Source: Roseibium aggregatum (lineage in GTDB: Bacteria; Pseudomonadota; Alphaproteobacteria; Rhizobiales; Stappiaceae). From it: 64,000 nt of DNA. The notes beneath the pieces are model-generated. The model saw only the letters and a program-made list of their open reading frames with translations. It ran no database searches and was not told where the DNA came from. Each line of letters begins with the position of its first letter. The stretch's first letter is position 1. This document shows, piece after piece, positions 44,278 to 54,415 of the stretch. Where the stretch lies: NCBI RefSeq assembly GCF_014692675.1, contig NZ_JABFCZ010000026.1, positions 17,402-81,401 of the forward strand, read 5' to 3'. Made by a program: the position numbers and the translations under genes.

Positions 44278-45120
44278 ATGACCGAAAATCTGCTTGTCAG
44301 CACCGAATGGCTTGCAGAGCATCTGGACGCGCCGGATCTGGTCGTCCTGGACGCCTCGATGTATCTGCCCAATGCCGGCCGTGACGCCAATGCGGAATAC
44401 AGGGCGGAACATATTCCCGGAGCCATCCGGTTCGACATCGACGACATCAGCGATCCGAACTCGGACCTGCCCCACACCCTGCCCGCGCCCCATGTGTTTT
44501 CCTCGAAGATGCGCAAGCTCGGCATCGGCGACGGCCAGACCGTGGTGGTCTACGATTCCGCGGGATTCTATTCCGCCCCGCGCGCCTGGTGGATGTTCAA
44601 GGTCATGGGCGCGGAACAGGTCTTCATACTGAACGGCGGACTGCCAAAGTGGAAAGCCGAAGGTCGCCCGGTCGAGGATGGCACCTTAACCCGTCCCGAG
44701 CGGCATTTCACCGCCCGCTTCAATCACGGCGCCGTGGCGGATCTCGACGACGTCAAGCAGATGATCAAGGACAAGAGCCGCCAGATCCTCGACGCACGGC
44801 CTGCCGCCCGGTTCAAGGCGGAAGTGCCCGAGCCGCGGGCCGGCCTGCGCGGCGGCCACATGCCCGGCGCCTTCAATACGCCTTCGACCGGTTTCACAGC
44901 CGAGGACGGCACCTTCCTTGCACCGGACCGGCTGAAAGAGATCTTTTCCGATGCGGGCGTCGATCTGGAAAAGCCCGTCACGACCAGTTGCGGCTCCGGC
45001 GTTACGGCCGCGGTCATTTCCCTCGCTCTCACGCTCGTCGGCCACAAGGATCACACCCTTTACGACGGATCCTGGACCGAATGGGGCGGCCGGGACGACA
45101 CCGAGGTGGTGACGGACTGA
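44278..45120 (+). CDS. sseA: 3-mercaptopyruvate / thiosulfate sulfurtransferase
   Basis: A 280-residue two-domain rhodanese-fold protein. The active-site loop CGSGVTA (about residue 240) is the SseA type, preferring 3-mercaptopyruvate. The inactive N-terminal domain carries AEYRAEHIPGAI. It transfers sulfur from mercaptopyruvate to cyanide or thiols. It begins behind GAGGAACAGGAAA. Confidence 0.87.
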   Translation: MTENLLVSTEWLAEHLDAPDLVVLDASMYLPNAGRDANAEYRAEHIPGAIRFDIDDISDPNSDLPHTLPAPHVFSSKMRKLGIGDGQTVVVYDSAGFYSAPRAWWMFKVMGAEQVFILNGGLPKWKAEGRPVEDGTLTRPERHFTARFNHGAVADLDDVKQMIKDKSRQILDARPAARFKAEVPEPRAGLRGGHMPGAFNTPSTGFTAEDGTFLAPDRLKEIFSDAGVDLEKPVTTSCGSGVTAAVISLALTLVGHKDHTLYDGSWTEWGGRDDTEVVTD

Positions 45121-45140
45121 CCCGCCAGGGTCAGGGTCCA

Positions 45141-45581
45141 TTATTTTCCGGCTGACAGGCGCACGACCTCATCGCCCGTACCGTTCATGAGCACAAGCAA
45201 CTGGTTATCCGAATCCAGGCGGAAATCGCGGACGGCGGATATCGCCTTGAGCAGAGCCTGCTCCTGGGTGAGAACATTCGGCGGACAGGCCTTGCGGGTC
45301 ACAGCCAGCGGGCCGATCCTGAACCCGTCTTCGTTGCTGTAGGGACCGAACAGGGAATTGCACCCGCCGGACCCGTCAACGGTTCCCGATCCCTCGAATT
45401 CCAGGCTGGCTCCGATCCCGGGATCGACCGGCTCGCCGGAGATCGCCTCGACCCGCCAGACCGCGACAAGGCCGGCAGGCACGTCCTGCCCCGCCGCTCT
45501 GTCGGCCTGGCCTGACACAAGAGCGGCGCAAAGCGCGATCCCGCCGCAAACCGCCTTCCATCGTTCCCGGACGATCCGCAT
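45141..45581 (-). CDS. META-domain exported protein
   Basis: A 146-residue protein with a signal peptide (hydrophobic part about residues 12-23) and a META/HslJ-like domain: WRVEAISGEPV, FEGSGTVDGSGGCNSLFGPY and GPLAVTRKACP. Such proteins are linked to heat, novobiocin or envelope stress but no activity is established. It converges on the sulfurtransferase gene. Confidence 0.82.
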   Translation of the reverse strand: MRIVRERWKAVCGGIALCAALVSGQADRAAGQDVPAGLVAVWRVEAISGEPVDPGIGASLEFEGSGTVDGSGGCNSLFGPYSNEDGFRIGPLAVTRKACPPNVLTQEQALLKAISAVRDFRLDSDNQLLVLMNGTGDEVVRLSAGK

Positions 45582-45693
45582 GCATTTCTCCCGAGGCTGT
45601 TACCGCGACCCAGCAATACCGCCTCGAAAATAACGTAACGTAAATATAAGCAACACGGGCGGCCGGCGGCGGAACATATGGCCGACGGGACGC

Positions 45694-46419
45694 CTATGGC
45701 GAATTATGCAGCCCAATTGACCACAAAAGCCCCGCCGGGAGCGGTGTCCACCAGCCGGTGGTCAGCCCCCCATCCCGCAGTATCCGCGCGGTCCAGGTGT
45801 TGCAGCCGTTCAAGGCGTTGAAGGTGCCCTTCGCCGGAAAGAAGGCATCATGGGCCGTGTAGCTCACACCTTCGAGCGCCCTGCGGGAGCCATCCTCTCG
45901 GAGCGCAAAATCCTGCCGGATCGCCTCGGTCATATTCCAGAAACCGTTGGCCGAAAGGCTCAGGCTGCGAACATCGGGAGCTTGCGTGTCGATATGTCCG
46001 GCGCGGGCGACGTGCATCACGGACCTGTCGAGCGTAAGCGCTGCGACAACCGGCCCGGGCTTGAGATCCGCCCAGTTCGGCGTTTCCACGTAAAAGCGGC
46101 GCGATCCCCACCCGAAAATGACCCATTGAACGCCGGGGTAATCGAGTTCCAGCCCGCCTGTGCTGACAAAGCCGAATGCCTTGAGCACGTCCGGTATCGC
46201 AGGCAATGCGATATCGGTATGGATCGGGTTCGACAGCAACAGGATCGTGCGTGCGGCGCCAGGGTCAGCGGCGTCCGCCCGCGCCCCGCCTGACGGCCCG
46301 CGGGGAACGACGATCCCGAGTACGCCCAGGAAAACAAGGCCGAAAACGAAAATTGCGAGGCCCGTGAGGCCTCGCAATATCCATGAAACGATAGCGGTAA
46401 CAATGCCGTTTTGGGGCAA
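45694..46419 (-). CDS. DUF2459 / TIGR02117-family protein
   Basis: A 241-residue protein with an N-terminal membrane segment and the family motifs SNPIHTDIALP, IFGWGSRRFYVETPNWADL and NGCNTWTARILRDGG...WWTPLP. Function unknown. The family is found near polyhydroxyalkanoate and urease genes. It starts with TTG behind GAGGACGGG, 9 nt after the aapP stop, so it may be the last gene of that operon. Confidence 0.78.
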   Translation of the reverse strand: MPQNGIVTAIVSWILRGLTGLAIFVFGLVFLGVLGIVVPRGPSGGARADAADPGAARTILLLSNPIHTDIALPAIPDVLKAFGFVSTGGLELDYPGVQWVIFGWGSRRFYVETPNWADLKPGPVVAALTLDRSVMHVARAGHIDTQAPDVRSLSLSANGFWNMTEAIRQDFALREDGSRRALEGVSYTAHDAFFPAKGTFNALNGCNTWTARILRDGGLTTGWWTPLPAGLLWSIGLHNSP

Positions 46420-46428
46420 ATCCCGTCC

Positions 46429-47232
<804 letters not shown>

Positions 47233-47302
47233 GAGTGTCTACTCCATGAAATTCGTCATCGACGGAACGCGGCAACCGCGTCCCGTGAGCTGCCGGTCGC
47301 AG

Positions 47303-48457
47303 CTAGCGTTTGTGTCCGGTGTGCAGCTTCTTCTCCATGAAGATGGAGTAGCGCGACATGCCGAAACAGAAGCACCAGAACACCATGGCCGCGAACAGGT
47401 AGCCGGAATGGCTCTGTGTCGGCGTCGACCAGGTCGGGTCCGAGAAGGACGACTGGATCTGGCCGAGCAGGTCGTACATGCCGACGATCAGAACCAGTGT
47501 GGTGTCCTTGAACAGACCGATGAAAGTGTTGACGATGCCGGGAATGACGAGCTTCAGCGCCTGCGGCAGAATGATGAGACCCATCATCTGCCAGAACCTG
47601 AGGCCAAGCGCCATCGCCCCCTCGTACTGTCCCTTCGGGATTGCCTGCAGACCGCCACGCACCACTTCCGCCATATAGGCGGCGGAGAACAGCGTCACCC
47701 CGATCAGGACGCGCAGCAGCTTGTCGAAAACCACCCCTTCCGGCAGGAACAGCGGCAGCATCACCGACGACATGAACAGCACCGTGATCAGCGGCACGCC
47801 CCGCCAGAACTCGATGAAGATCACCGAAACCAGCTTGACGATCGGCATCTTCGACCGCCGCCCGAGGGCCAGCAGAATGCCGAGCGGCAACGAGGCCACG
47901 ATCCCGGTCACCGCGATGACGAGTGTGACCAGCAGACCGCCCCACACGGGCGTTTCCACGATCGGCAGGATCACCGTGTCCCCGAACACCAGACCCGTCA
48001 GCAGGAAATAGGCCACGATCGGAAACACGAAGAGGAACAGCACCGCGTTGATCGCCTTGAACGGCGCACTCGGCATGGCCAGCGGTACCAGCAGGACCAC
48101 GAACATCGCATAGACGATATTGACCCGGTAGATTTCCTCCACCGGATACCGGCCATAGATGAACTGCGGGAAATACGCCTCGACGTAAGCCCAACAGGCT
48201 CCGACGTATCCGCCGGCCTCCGCCGGAAGGCAGGCCTTCCGGTCCGTGCCCGTCCAGATCGCATCGACAAATGCGAACTTGATGAAAGGCTCGATGATCG
48301 AATAGGCGATCAGAATGCCGATAATGGTCAGGATGGTGTTGGGAATGGACGAGAACAGGTTCTGCCGCATCCAGCCGATGACACCGGTGGTCGAGACCGG
48401 CGCCGGCATGACCGGCGCCTCCTCGGTGCGAATGTGAAACATATCAGCGTTAGCCAT
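47303..48457 (-). CDS. aapM: General L-amino acid ABC transporter permease AapM
   Basis: A 384-residue membrane protein with an N-terminal extension before the HisM-type permease domain. The EAA-type loop is EVVRGGLQAIPKGQYEGAMAL, split here as EVVRGGLQAIPKGQ then YEGAMAL (about residues 290-310). The C terminus (EKKLHTGHKR) matches the AapM form. It lies between aapQ and aapP. Confidence 0.9.
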   Translation of the reverse strand: MANADMFHIRTEEAPVMPAPVSTTGVIGWMRQNLFSSIPNTILTIIGILIAYSIIEPFIKFAFVDAIWTGTDRKACLPAEAGGYVGACWAYVEAYFPQFIYGRYPVEEIYRVNIVYAMFVVLLVPLAMPSAPFKAINAVLFLFVFPIVAYFLLTGLVFGDTVILPIVETPVWGGLLVTLVIAVTGIVASLPLGILLALGRRSKMPIVKLVSVIFIEFWRGVPLITVLFMSSVMLPLFLPEGVVFDKLLRVLIGVTLFSAAYMAEVVRGGLQAIPKGQYEGAMALGLRFWQMMGLIILPQALKLVIPGIVNTFIGLFKDTTLVLIVGMYDLLGQIQSSFSDPTWSTPTQSHSGYLFAAMVFWCFCFGMSRYSIFMEKKLHTGHKR

Positions 48458-48466
48458 GGGTCGCTC

Positions 48467-49684
48467 CTATCGTTCCACAAGCGCCATGCGCTGGTTGTAC
48501 CAGTTCATGAAGGCGGAGGTGATCAGGCTGAGCGACAGATAGACGACCATCCAGATCGCGATGATCTCGATCGCCTGGCCCGTCTGATTGAGCACCGTAC
48601 CGCCGACGGACACCAGGTCCGGAAAGGCGATCGCCACAGCCAGAGACGAGTTTTTCGTCAGGTTCAGATACTGACTGGTGAGCGGCGGAATGATCACCCG
48701 CATGGCCTGCGGAATGACCACGAGCCTCAAGGTCGGACCGGGACGGATGCCGAGCGCGTGCGCCGCTTCCGTCTGCCCATGGCTGACGGCCTGGATCCCC
48801 GCCCGGACGATTTCCGCGATAAAGGTCGCCGTATAAAGCGACAATGCAGCCGTCAGTGCCAGGAATTCGGGAATCACATTGAAACCGGTTCCGAGCTGGA
48901 AACCGCGCCGCAGGATCGGTCCCGTTTCGACGAACACCGGGAAGTCGAGCGAAATCGGCATACCGACAACGAAATAGGTCAGTATCGGCAAGCCGAGAAT
49001 GAGCCCGACGCCGGTCCGGAACATCGGAAACTGTTGGCCGGTGGCTTCCTGGCGTTTACGCGCCCAGCGCGCCACGATGACGGTGAGGACGATCCCGAGG
49101 ATCAGTGCAAAGCCGACGAATTCCGCGCTCGGCGCGAAAACCGGTTTGGGACCGCGAAGGCCGGTAATGTTCAAATGGAACGAATTGAAGAAAAACGACC
49201 ATTTATCCCGTTTGCCCGGCACGGCTCTCAAGACCGCGAAATACCAGAAGAAGATCTGCAGCAGCAGCGGAATGTTACGCAGGAGTTCGATGTAACAATA
49301 CGCCAGCCGGGAAATCACCCAGTTGTTCGACAACCGCGCCACGCCGACGATGAAGCCGATAATGGTCGCGAATATGATGCCGATCACGGCAACCAGAACC
49401 GTATTGAGAAAACCGATAAAAAGCGCCTGGCCGTAGCTCGACGTCTCCGAATAGGGAGCGAGAGCCTGAATAATGCCGAAGCCTGCCGTGGTACTCAGAA
49501 AATCCCAACCGGACGCAATATTCTGACGCTCCAGGTTGGCGAGCGTGTTCGTGACAATGAAATAACCGAGTGCGACGAGAGCCGAAACCAGAAGGATCTG
49601 GTAAAACAGGCCGCGTACTTTCGGATCATTGATCAACGAAGCACGCGCCGGCGGTCCCGCCGTATGCTGCTCCTGAACTGACAT
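48467..49684 (-). CDS. aapQ: General L-amino acid ABC transporter permease AapQ
   Basis: A 405-residue membrane protein with the long N-terminal domain of AapQ and the permease loop IVRAGIQAVSHGQTEAAHAL (about residues 290-310). It forms the channel with AapM. It follows aapJ at a distance, behind a hairpin. Confidence 0.9.
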   Translation of the reverse strand: MSVQEQHTAGPPARASLINDPKVRGLFYQILLVSALVALGYFIVTNTLANLERQNIASGWDFLSTTAGFGIIQALAPYSETSSYGQALFIGFLNTVLVAVIGIIFATIIGFIVGVARLSNNWVISRLAYCYIELLRNIPLLLQIFFWYFAVLRAVPGKRDKWSFFFNSFHLNITGLRGPKPVFAPSAEFVGFALILGIVLTVIVARWARKRQEATGQQFPMFRTGVGLILGLPILTYFVVGMPISLDFPVFVETGPILRRGFQLGTGFNVIPEFLALTAALSLYTATFIAEIVRAGIQAVSHGQTEAAHALGIRPGPTLRLVVIPQAMRVIIPPLTSQYLNLTKNSSLAVAIAFPDLVSVGGTVLNQTGQAIEIIAIWMVVYLSLSLITSAFMNWYNQRMALVER

Positions 49685-49859
49685 AAAACCTCACCGAGTC
49701 AGCTGCGACGGCCCCTTTGTTCTTTCAGGTCGCCGCCCGCATTTGCCTGTTCCGAAGTCCAACCCCGATGACGTTGCATCAGGTCCCCGTCGACCGGAAC
49801 GGGCACACCCTCTGAAAAAGCCAAACGCATTGATTGCGCATTATCATGGCTGGTTATGG

Positions 49860-49889
49860 GAGGCCCGGCGGCGAATGACGCCGGGCCTC
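49860..49889 (-). terminator. Hairpin between aapJ and aapQ
   Basis: A perfect 11-bp stem GAGGCCCGGCG / CGCCGGGCCTC with an 8-nt loop, 26 nt after the aapJ stop and without a U tract. Probably keeps the aapJ message stable and more abundant than aapQMP. Confidence 0.65.
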
Positions 49890-49914
49890 GGAGGCTTGAA
49901 AACGCAACCGGGCC

Positions 49915-50931
49915 TTAGCGGACCGGCGGAGCGTAGAGAATGCCGCCCTTCGACCACAGGGCGTTGATGCCGCGGGCGATGCCGAGCGGCGTATCCGGGC
50001 CGACGTTGGCATTGAAGGATTCGCCGTAGTTGCCGACGTTCTTGATGATGTTGTAGGCCCAGTCGTTGGACAGGCCGATCGCTTCACCGAAAGCACCTTC
50101 AGTACCCAGAAGACGCTTGACGGACGGGTTGTCGGAACCCTTCATTTCGTCAACGTTTTCAGAGGTCACGCCGAGTTCCTCAGCGTTGATCATGGCATTC
50201 AGGGTCCACTTGGCGATGTTGAACCACTGGTCGTCACCCTGACGAACCACCGGACCGAGCGGCTCCTTGGAAATGATTTCCGGCAGAACCATGTGGTCGC
50301 CCGGGTTGGACAGCTTCAGGCGCTGTGCATAGAGACCGGAAGCGTCCGTGGTGTAGACGTCGCAACGGCCGGCATCATAAGCGGCAACAACTTCGTCGGC
50401 CTTTTCGAAGGCGACGATTTCATACGGCATGTTGTTGGCGCGGAAGTAGTCGGCAACGTTCAGCTCGGTGGTGGTGCCGGTGTTGGTGCAAACGGATGCG
50501 CCGGACAGTTCAAGAGCAGAGGTCACGCCCAGGTCCTTGCGGACCATGAAGCCCTGACCGTCATAGTAGTTCACACCTGCGAAGTTCAGGCCCAGAGCCG
50601 TGTCGCGGGACATGGTCCAGGTGGTGTTGCGCGACAGGATGTCGACTTCGCCGGACTGAAGCGCGGTGAAACGCTCCTTGGCGGACAGCGGGGTGAACTT
50701 GACGGCGGAAGCGTCACCGAAGACGGCGGCAGCTACGGCGCGGCAAAGGTCGACGTCCAGACCGGTCCAGTTGCCCTGGGAGTCCGGGTTGGAGAAGCCG
50801 GGCAGGCCCTGGCTAACGCCACACTGAACAAAGCCCTTGGCCTTGACGTCTTCGAGCGTACCGGCATGTGCGGCCGACGCCGCAACGCCCATAGCAGCGC
50901 CCAGCACCAACGGAAGGATTTTTTTTGACAT
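49915..50931 (-). CDS. aapJ: General L-amino acid-binding periplasmic protein AapJ
   Basis: A 338-residue binding protein with a signal peptide (MSKKILPLVLGAAMGVAASA, cleaved after AHA). The mature sequence (VKAKGFVQCGVSQGLPGFSN, and LDVDLCRAVAAAVFGD) is typical of AapJ/BztA, which bind many polar amino acids. The start at 50931 is fixed by the signal; the frame runs on to 51087. Confidence 0.9.
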   Translation of the reverse strand: MSKKILPLVLGAAMGVAASAAHAGTLEDVKAKGFVQCGVSQGLPGFSNPDSQGNWTGLDVDLCRAVAAAVFGDASAVKFTPLSAKERFTALQSGEVDILSRNTTWTMSRDTALGLNFAGVNYYDGQGFMVRKDLGVTSALELSGASVCTNTGTTTELNVADYFRANNMPYEIVAFEKADEVVAAYDAGRCDVYTTDASGLYAQRLKLSNPGDHMVLPEIISKEPLGPVVRQGDDQWFNIAKWTLNAMINAEELGVTSENVDEMKGSDNPSVKRLLGTEGAFGEAIGLSNDWAYNIIKNVGNYGESFNANVGPDTPLGIARGINALWSKGGILYAPPVR

Positions 50932-51184
50932 GGAAATGCAGCCTTTGTTTTTTACCCATACTTTAAGTTGCCGGCCCCTGCGGCAGTTGCCCTCGACGCC
51001 CGCTGAGCGGTATTGCGTCAAACCGGATTTCCCGGTTCTTTCCTCCAGGCGGACTGCCGTGGTTCCGACAGGCCCATTCGATGGCATTTGACGGGGCCGG
51101 TCAAGGGGTTACAGTCCGCTGAATCTGACATTTCCGGTTTCGGACCGCAGAAATGATTACCCGTACAATGCACAGAAGGTGAAC

Positions 51185-52363
51185 ATGACCAAAAAGACGT
51201 CGTCTGCTGCCCATAACATTGACACCGTTGTGGCACATGCCGGACGTTCCCCCAGGGAATTCCATGGCTTTGTGAATCCCCCTGTGGTCCACGCGTCCAC
51301 CGTTTTGTTTCCCGATGTGGAAACGATGGCATCGGGTGGACAGAAATACGTCTACGGACGCCGGGGCAATCCGACCACAGAGGCCCTTGAAGACGCGATC
51401 ACCCAGATGGAAGGCGCCGCCGGCACGAAACTCGCCAATTCCGGATTGAATGCGATTTCCCTGGCCTGCCTCTCCTGTCTGAACGCCGGCGACCACATGC
51501 TCGTCCCCGATACGGCCTATGCGCCGACCCGGAAGTTCTCGGACAATGTGCTGCCGAAATTCAATATCGAGGTCAGCTACTACGACCCGGGGCTGGGCAA
51601 AGAGATTCGCAGCCTGTTCAAGGACAACACCAGGGCCGTCTTCACCGAGGCGCCGGGTTCGCTGACATTCGAAATGCAGGATGTTCCAGCCATCGCCGAA
51701 GCCGCCCATGACATCGGCGCAACCGTCCTCATGGACAATACCTGGGCAAGCCCGCTCTACTGCCAGCCGATTTCCCTCGGCGTGGACCTGTCGATCCAGG
51801 CCGGCACGAAATATATCGTCGGACATTCGGACGTGATGCTCGGCACGATCGCCGCAAGTGAAAAGGCATGGCCGGCCCTGAACGATTTTCACGGATTCAT
51901 GGGCGTTCACGTCGCGCCCGATGATGTCTATCTGGGCCTTCGCGGATTGCGGACGCTGTCTGTCCGCCTCGAACGGCACATGAAGAACACGCTGGAGGTC
52001 ATTTCCTGGCTGCAGACCCGGCCCGAGGTCGGCGCAATCCACTATCCCGCGCTTGAAAGCGATCCGGGCCACGCCATCTGGAAGCGGGATTTCTCCGGCG
52101 CCAGCGGCCTGTTTGCCTTCGATTTCAAAGCCGGTACGACGGACGCCCAGCGCGCCGTGTTTCTTGATGCCCTGAGCCTGTTCGGCCTCGGCTTTTCCTG
52201 GGGCGGGTTCGAGAGCCTGGCCATTCCGGTGAAGCTGGCAGGCATCCGCACGGCAACCAAACCCGATCCGGAAAACTGCTCCATTCGCATGCATATCGGC
52301 CTGGAGGACCCGGAAGACCTGATCAAGGATCTCTCGCAGGCCTTCGACAGGGCGTTCGGCTGA
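51185..52363 (+). CDS. metC: Cystathionine beta-lyase
   Basis: A 392-residue PLP enzyme of the Cys/Met-metabolism family. YGRRGNPTTEALEDAI and the PLP-lysine loop SIQAGTKYIVGHSDVMLG are present, with the VGHSD form typical of alphaproteobacterial MetC. It splits cystathionine to homocysteine. The ATG at 51185 follows AAGGTG; GTG at 51179 adds two residues. Confidence 0.87.
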   Translation: MTKKTSSAAHNIDTVVAHAGRSPREFHGFVNPPVVHASTVLFPDVETMASGGQKYVYGRRGNPTTEALEDAITQMEGAAGTKLANSGLNAISLACLSCLNAGDHMLVPDTAYAPTRKFSDNVLPKFNIEVSYYDPGLGKEIRSLFKDNTRAVFTEAPGSLTFEMQDVPAIAEAAHDIGATVLMDNTWASPLYCQPISLGVDLSIQAGTKYIVGHSDVMLGTIAASEKAWPALNDFHGFMGVHVAPDDVYLGLRGLRTLSVRLERHMKNTLEVISWLQTRPEVGAIHYPALESDPGHAIWKRDFSGASGLFAFDFKAGTTDAQRAVFLDALSLFGLGFSWGGFESLAIPVKLAGIRTATKPDPENCSIRMHIGLEDPEDLIKDLSQAFDRAFG

Positions 52364-52373
52364 AACTGAAAAG

Positions 52374-52404
52374 GCGGCGCGGTCAGATCGTCGGATCGCG
52401 CCGC
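52374..52404. terminator. Bidirectional terminator between metC and the lipid A operon
   Basis: An 8-bp stem GCGGCGCG / CGCGCCGC flanked by AAAAG and CTTTT serves both strands. It overlaps the last codons of the LAB_N gene. Confidence 0.72.
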
Positions 52405-52697
52405 TTTTCCTTGAAGATGAGCCACAGGTTCCGGAAATAGATGATCAGGCCGAGCCCCTGGCCCGCGATGAACACCGGGTCCTGGCGCTGGACCGCATAG
52501 ACCAGAAGCAGCGATCCGCCGGCGATCGAAAAGAACCAGAAGGCGACAGGAACGATCGAACGCCCGACCCGTTCCGATGCGATCCACTGAATCACGAAAC
52601 GCATCATAAACATCGCCTGGGCGACGAAACCCAACACGATCCAGAAATTGAACTGTTCGATGAAGACGGTGTTGAGCCAGTCGAAGAGCGCGGTCAT
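52383..52697 (-). CDS. Small membrane protein with LAB_N (lipid A biosynthesis N-terminal) domain
   Basis: A 104-residue protein with three hydrophobic segments. The sequence VLGFVAQAMFMMRFVIQWIA and GLIIYFRNLWLIFK is the LAB_N family, found fused to LpxB in some species. It is the last gene in an operon with a glycosyltransferase, a PAP2 phosphatase and an ArnT-like transferase; a flippase-like or accessory role in lipid A modification is inferred. Confidence 0.85.
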   Translation of the reverse strand: MTALFDWLNTVFIEQFNFWIVLGFVAQAMFMMRFVIQWIASERVGRSIVPVAFWFFSIAGGSLLLVYAVQRQDPVFIAGQGLGLIIYFRNLWLIFKEKRRDPTI

Positions 52698-52715
52698 GGG
52701 TACGTCCGTATCAGA

Positions 52716-53492
52716 TCAGGCGTCAGGCGCGCCGGTAAGGGCGCGTGCGCTTGGTATGGTCTTGCGCCGGCGGCGCAGCCACCAGACGCCGAAAAGGTCG
52801 AGAATCCCGATCAGGGCCCGGTCGAAAATTCCGTATTTCGATGTGCCGTGCCGGCGCTGCCGGTCCTGCACGTCGATATGCACAACCCCGTAGCCTTCCC
52901 GGATGACGAGAGCAGGCAAAAAGCGGTGCCAGCTGTCGAAATAGGGCAATTGCAGGAAAACCTCGCGTTTGAGCGCCTTCAGGCCGCAACCGCTGTCGCG
53001 GGTGTCATCCTTCAGGATTGCGCCACGGAGCCTGTTGGCGAATTTCGAAGCGAGGCGCTTTGCGAGGCTGGCCTTTCGGCCGAGCCGCTGACCTGCGGCA
53101 AGGGCCACGGCCGGACCTCCTGCCTTCAGCGCGTCCAGGAGCTTCGGAATGTAGTCGGGATTGTTTTCCCCGTCGCCATCGATGGTGGCCACCACATCGC
53201 CGCGGGCATTGAGCACGCCGGTCCGCACCGCGCAGCTCTGGCCGCAGGACGTCTCATGCCGGAACGGCCGCAGCCAGGGGTTTTCCGCAGCATAAGCCTG
53301 CAGAACCTTGTCGGTGCCATCGGAGGAGCCGTCGTCCACGACGATGACCTCGAACCTGCGCCCGGCCAGCGCCGCACCGATTTCGTCAAGGAGAATGGGC
53401 AGGTTTTCCGCCTCGTCCTTGGCCGGGACAACCACGGTCACCTCTAGATCGCCGGTCGCTCCGGCGACCGTTTCCCGAAAACTCAGGGTCAT
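52716..53492 (-). CDS. Family 2 glycosyltransferase (dolichyl/polyprenyl-phosphate type)
   Basis: A 258-residue GT-A enzyme: VTVVVPAKDEAENLPILLDE, the VVDDGSSDGT motif and ATIDGDGENNP (metal-binding region). It has no C-terminal membrane helices and resembles enzymes that load a sugar on undecaprenyl phosphate. With the ArnT-like transferase this gives a lipid-linked sugar donor route. The start at 53492 overlaps the PAP2 stop by 4 nt. Confidence 0.85.
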   Translation of the reverse strand: MTLSFRETVAGATGDLEVTVVVPAKDEAENLPILLDEIGAALAGRRFEVIVVDDGSSDGTDKVLQAYAAENPWLRPFRHETSCGQSCAVRTGVLNARGDVVATIDGDGENNPDYIPKLLDALKAGGPAVALAAGQRLGRKASLAKRLASKFANRLRGAILKDDTRDSGCGLKALKREVFLQLPYFDSWHRFLPALVIREGYGVVHIDVQDRQRRHGTSKYGIFDRALIGILDLFGVWWLRRRRKTIPSARALTGAPDA

Positions 53493-54412
53493 TGCACCGT
53501 TCCGTCCGCTTCGCCTGCCGCCGCTGCCGGGCGCTCGTCGGCCTTCCATGGACTGCGACGTCCGCGCAAGACTTGCCGGAAAGCGCGCAGGCAACTGGCT
53601 GCCGATCGCCGGCTCATGATGGGTTCGATCCGCCCCGCCTTCGAAAGGTGGAAGCCGATGCGGCGGCGCGCCAGCGCGCGGGCGGTGAAGAATGTGAATG
53701 TCATGCCAAGCAGGGTACCGGCGATGACGTCGCTCGGATAATGGGCCCCGACCATGATCCGGCTGAAGGCAACCCAGAAGGCTACAACCACGATCAACCA
53801 GCGCCAGGTCGGAATGATGAGCGCCAATGCAGTGGCGAGTGCGGCCACCGTCGTGGAATGGCCGGACGGAAAGCTGGTGTAACCGTGCCCGTGAAACGAC
53901 AGGATATCGAAGGCGACGGGCCCGGCGTCCTCATAGAGTTTCGGGCGGGCGCGCCCCAGGGCCCATTTGAGCACCAGAGCCAGGATCCCCGTGACCGCGA
54001 CCGTATAGAAGGTGAAGGCCGCATAGGTGAAGACCGCTCCCACGCCCATGCGGAGCCGGAACGTCAGCTTCGATGCGTCCAGCGCCAGCAGGGCGATACA
54101 GACGAGCCCGGTCGACCACAGGATCCAGTGCGCCTTGCCGAAATCGGTGAAAGCGGAAAAGGCGCGCCGGTATTCGTCCGGCAGGGATCTGATCCAGGGA
54201 TAGGTCGGCACGTCGAAGGCCACCACCGCGATGCCGACGGTGAGCATCAGGACCGCCAGTATGTCTTGCGGCCTCTGTCCGGGACGCAGGGGATCGTGAA
54301 ACCGGGCGGCGCGCATCTTGCGCCGGGCCAGAATCTGACGCATGGCCCGGTAATTGCGCCGCACGCGCGAGGCAACCGGTCTCAAGCCATCGATCAAACT
54401 GGTCCGCGTCAT
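53489..54412 (-). CDS. PAP2-family membrane phosphatase (LpxE/PgpB-like)
   Basis: A 307-residue protein with about six helices and the three phosphatase motifs: KWALGRARP (about residue 150), FPSGHSTT (about 181) and SRIMVGAHYPSDV (about 217). In this setting it may remove a lipid A phosphate before sugar attachment or recycle polyprenyl diphosphate. The C terminus is a basic tail of about 45 residues. Confidence 0.86.
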   Translation of the reverse strand: MTRTSLIDGLRPVASRVRRNYRAMRQILARRKMRAARFHDPLRPGQRPQDILAVLMLTVGIAVVAFDVPTYPWIRSLPDEYRRAFSAFTDFGKAHWILWSTGLVCIALLALDASKLTFRLRMGVGAVFTYAAFTFYTVAVTGILALVLKWALGRARPKLYEDAGPVAFDILSFHGHGYTSFPSGHSTTVAALATALALIIPTWRWLIVVVAFWVAFSRIMVGAHYPSDVIAGTLLGMTFTFFTARALARRRIGFHLSKAGRIEPIMSRRSAASCLRAFRQVLRGRRSPWKADERPAAAAGEADGTVQ

Positions 54413-54415
54413 GCT

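Noticed and set aside
51088..51184. Possible SAM riboswitch before metC
   Set aside because: The region contains GGCCGGTC-like words but no full SAM-II pattern I could fold, so it is not claimed.
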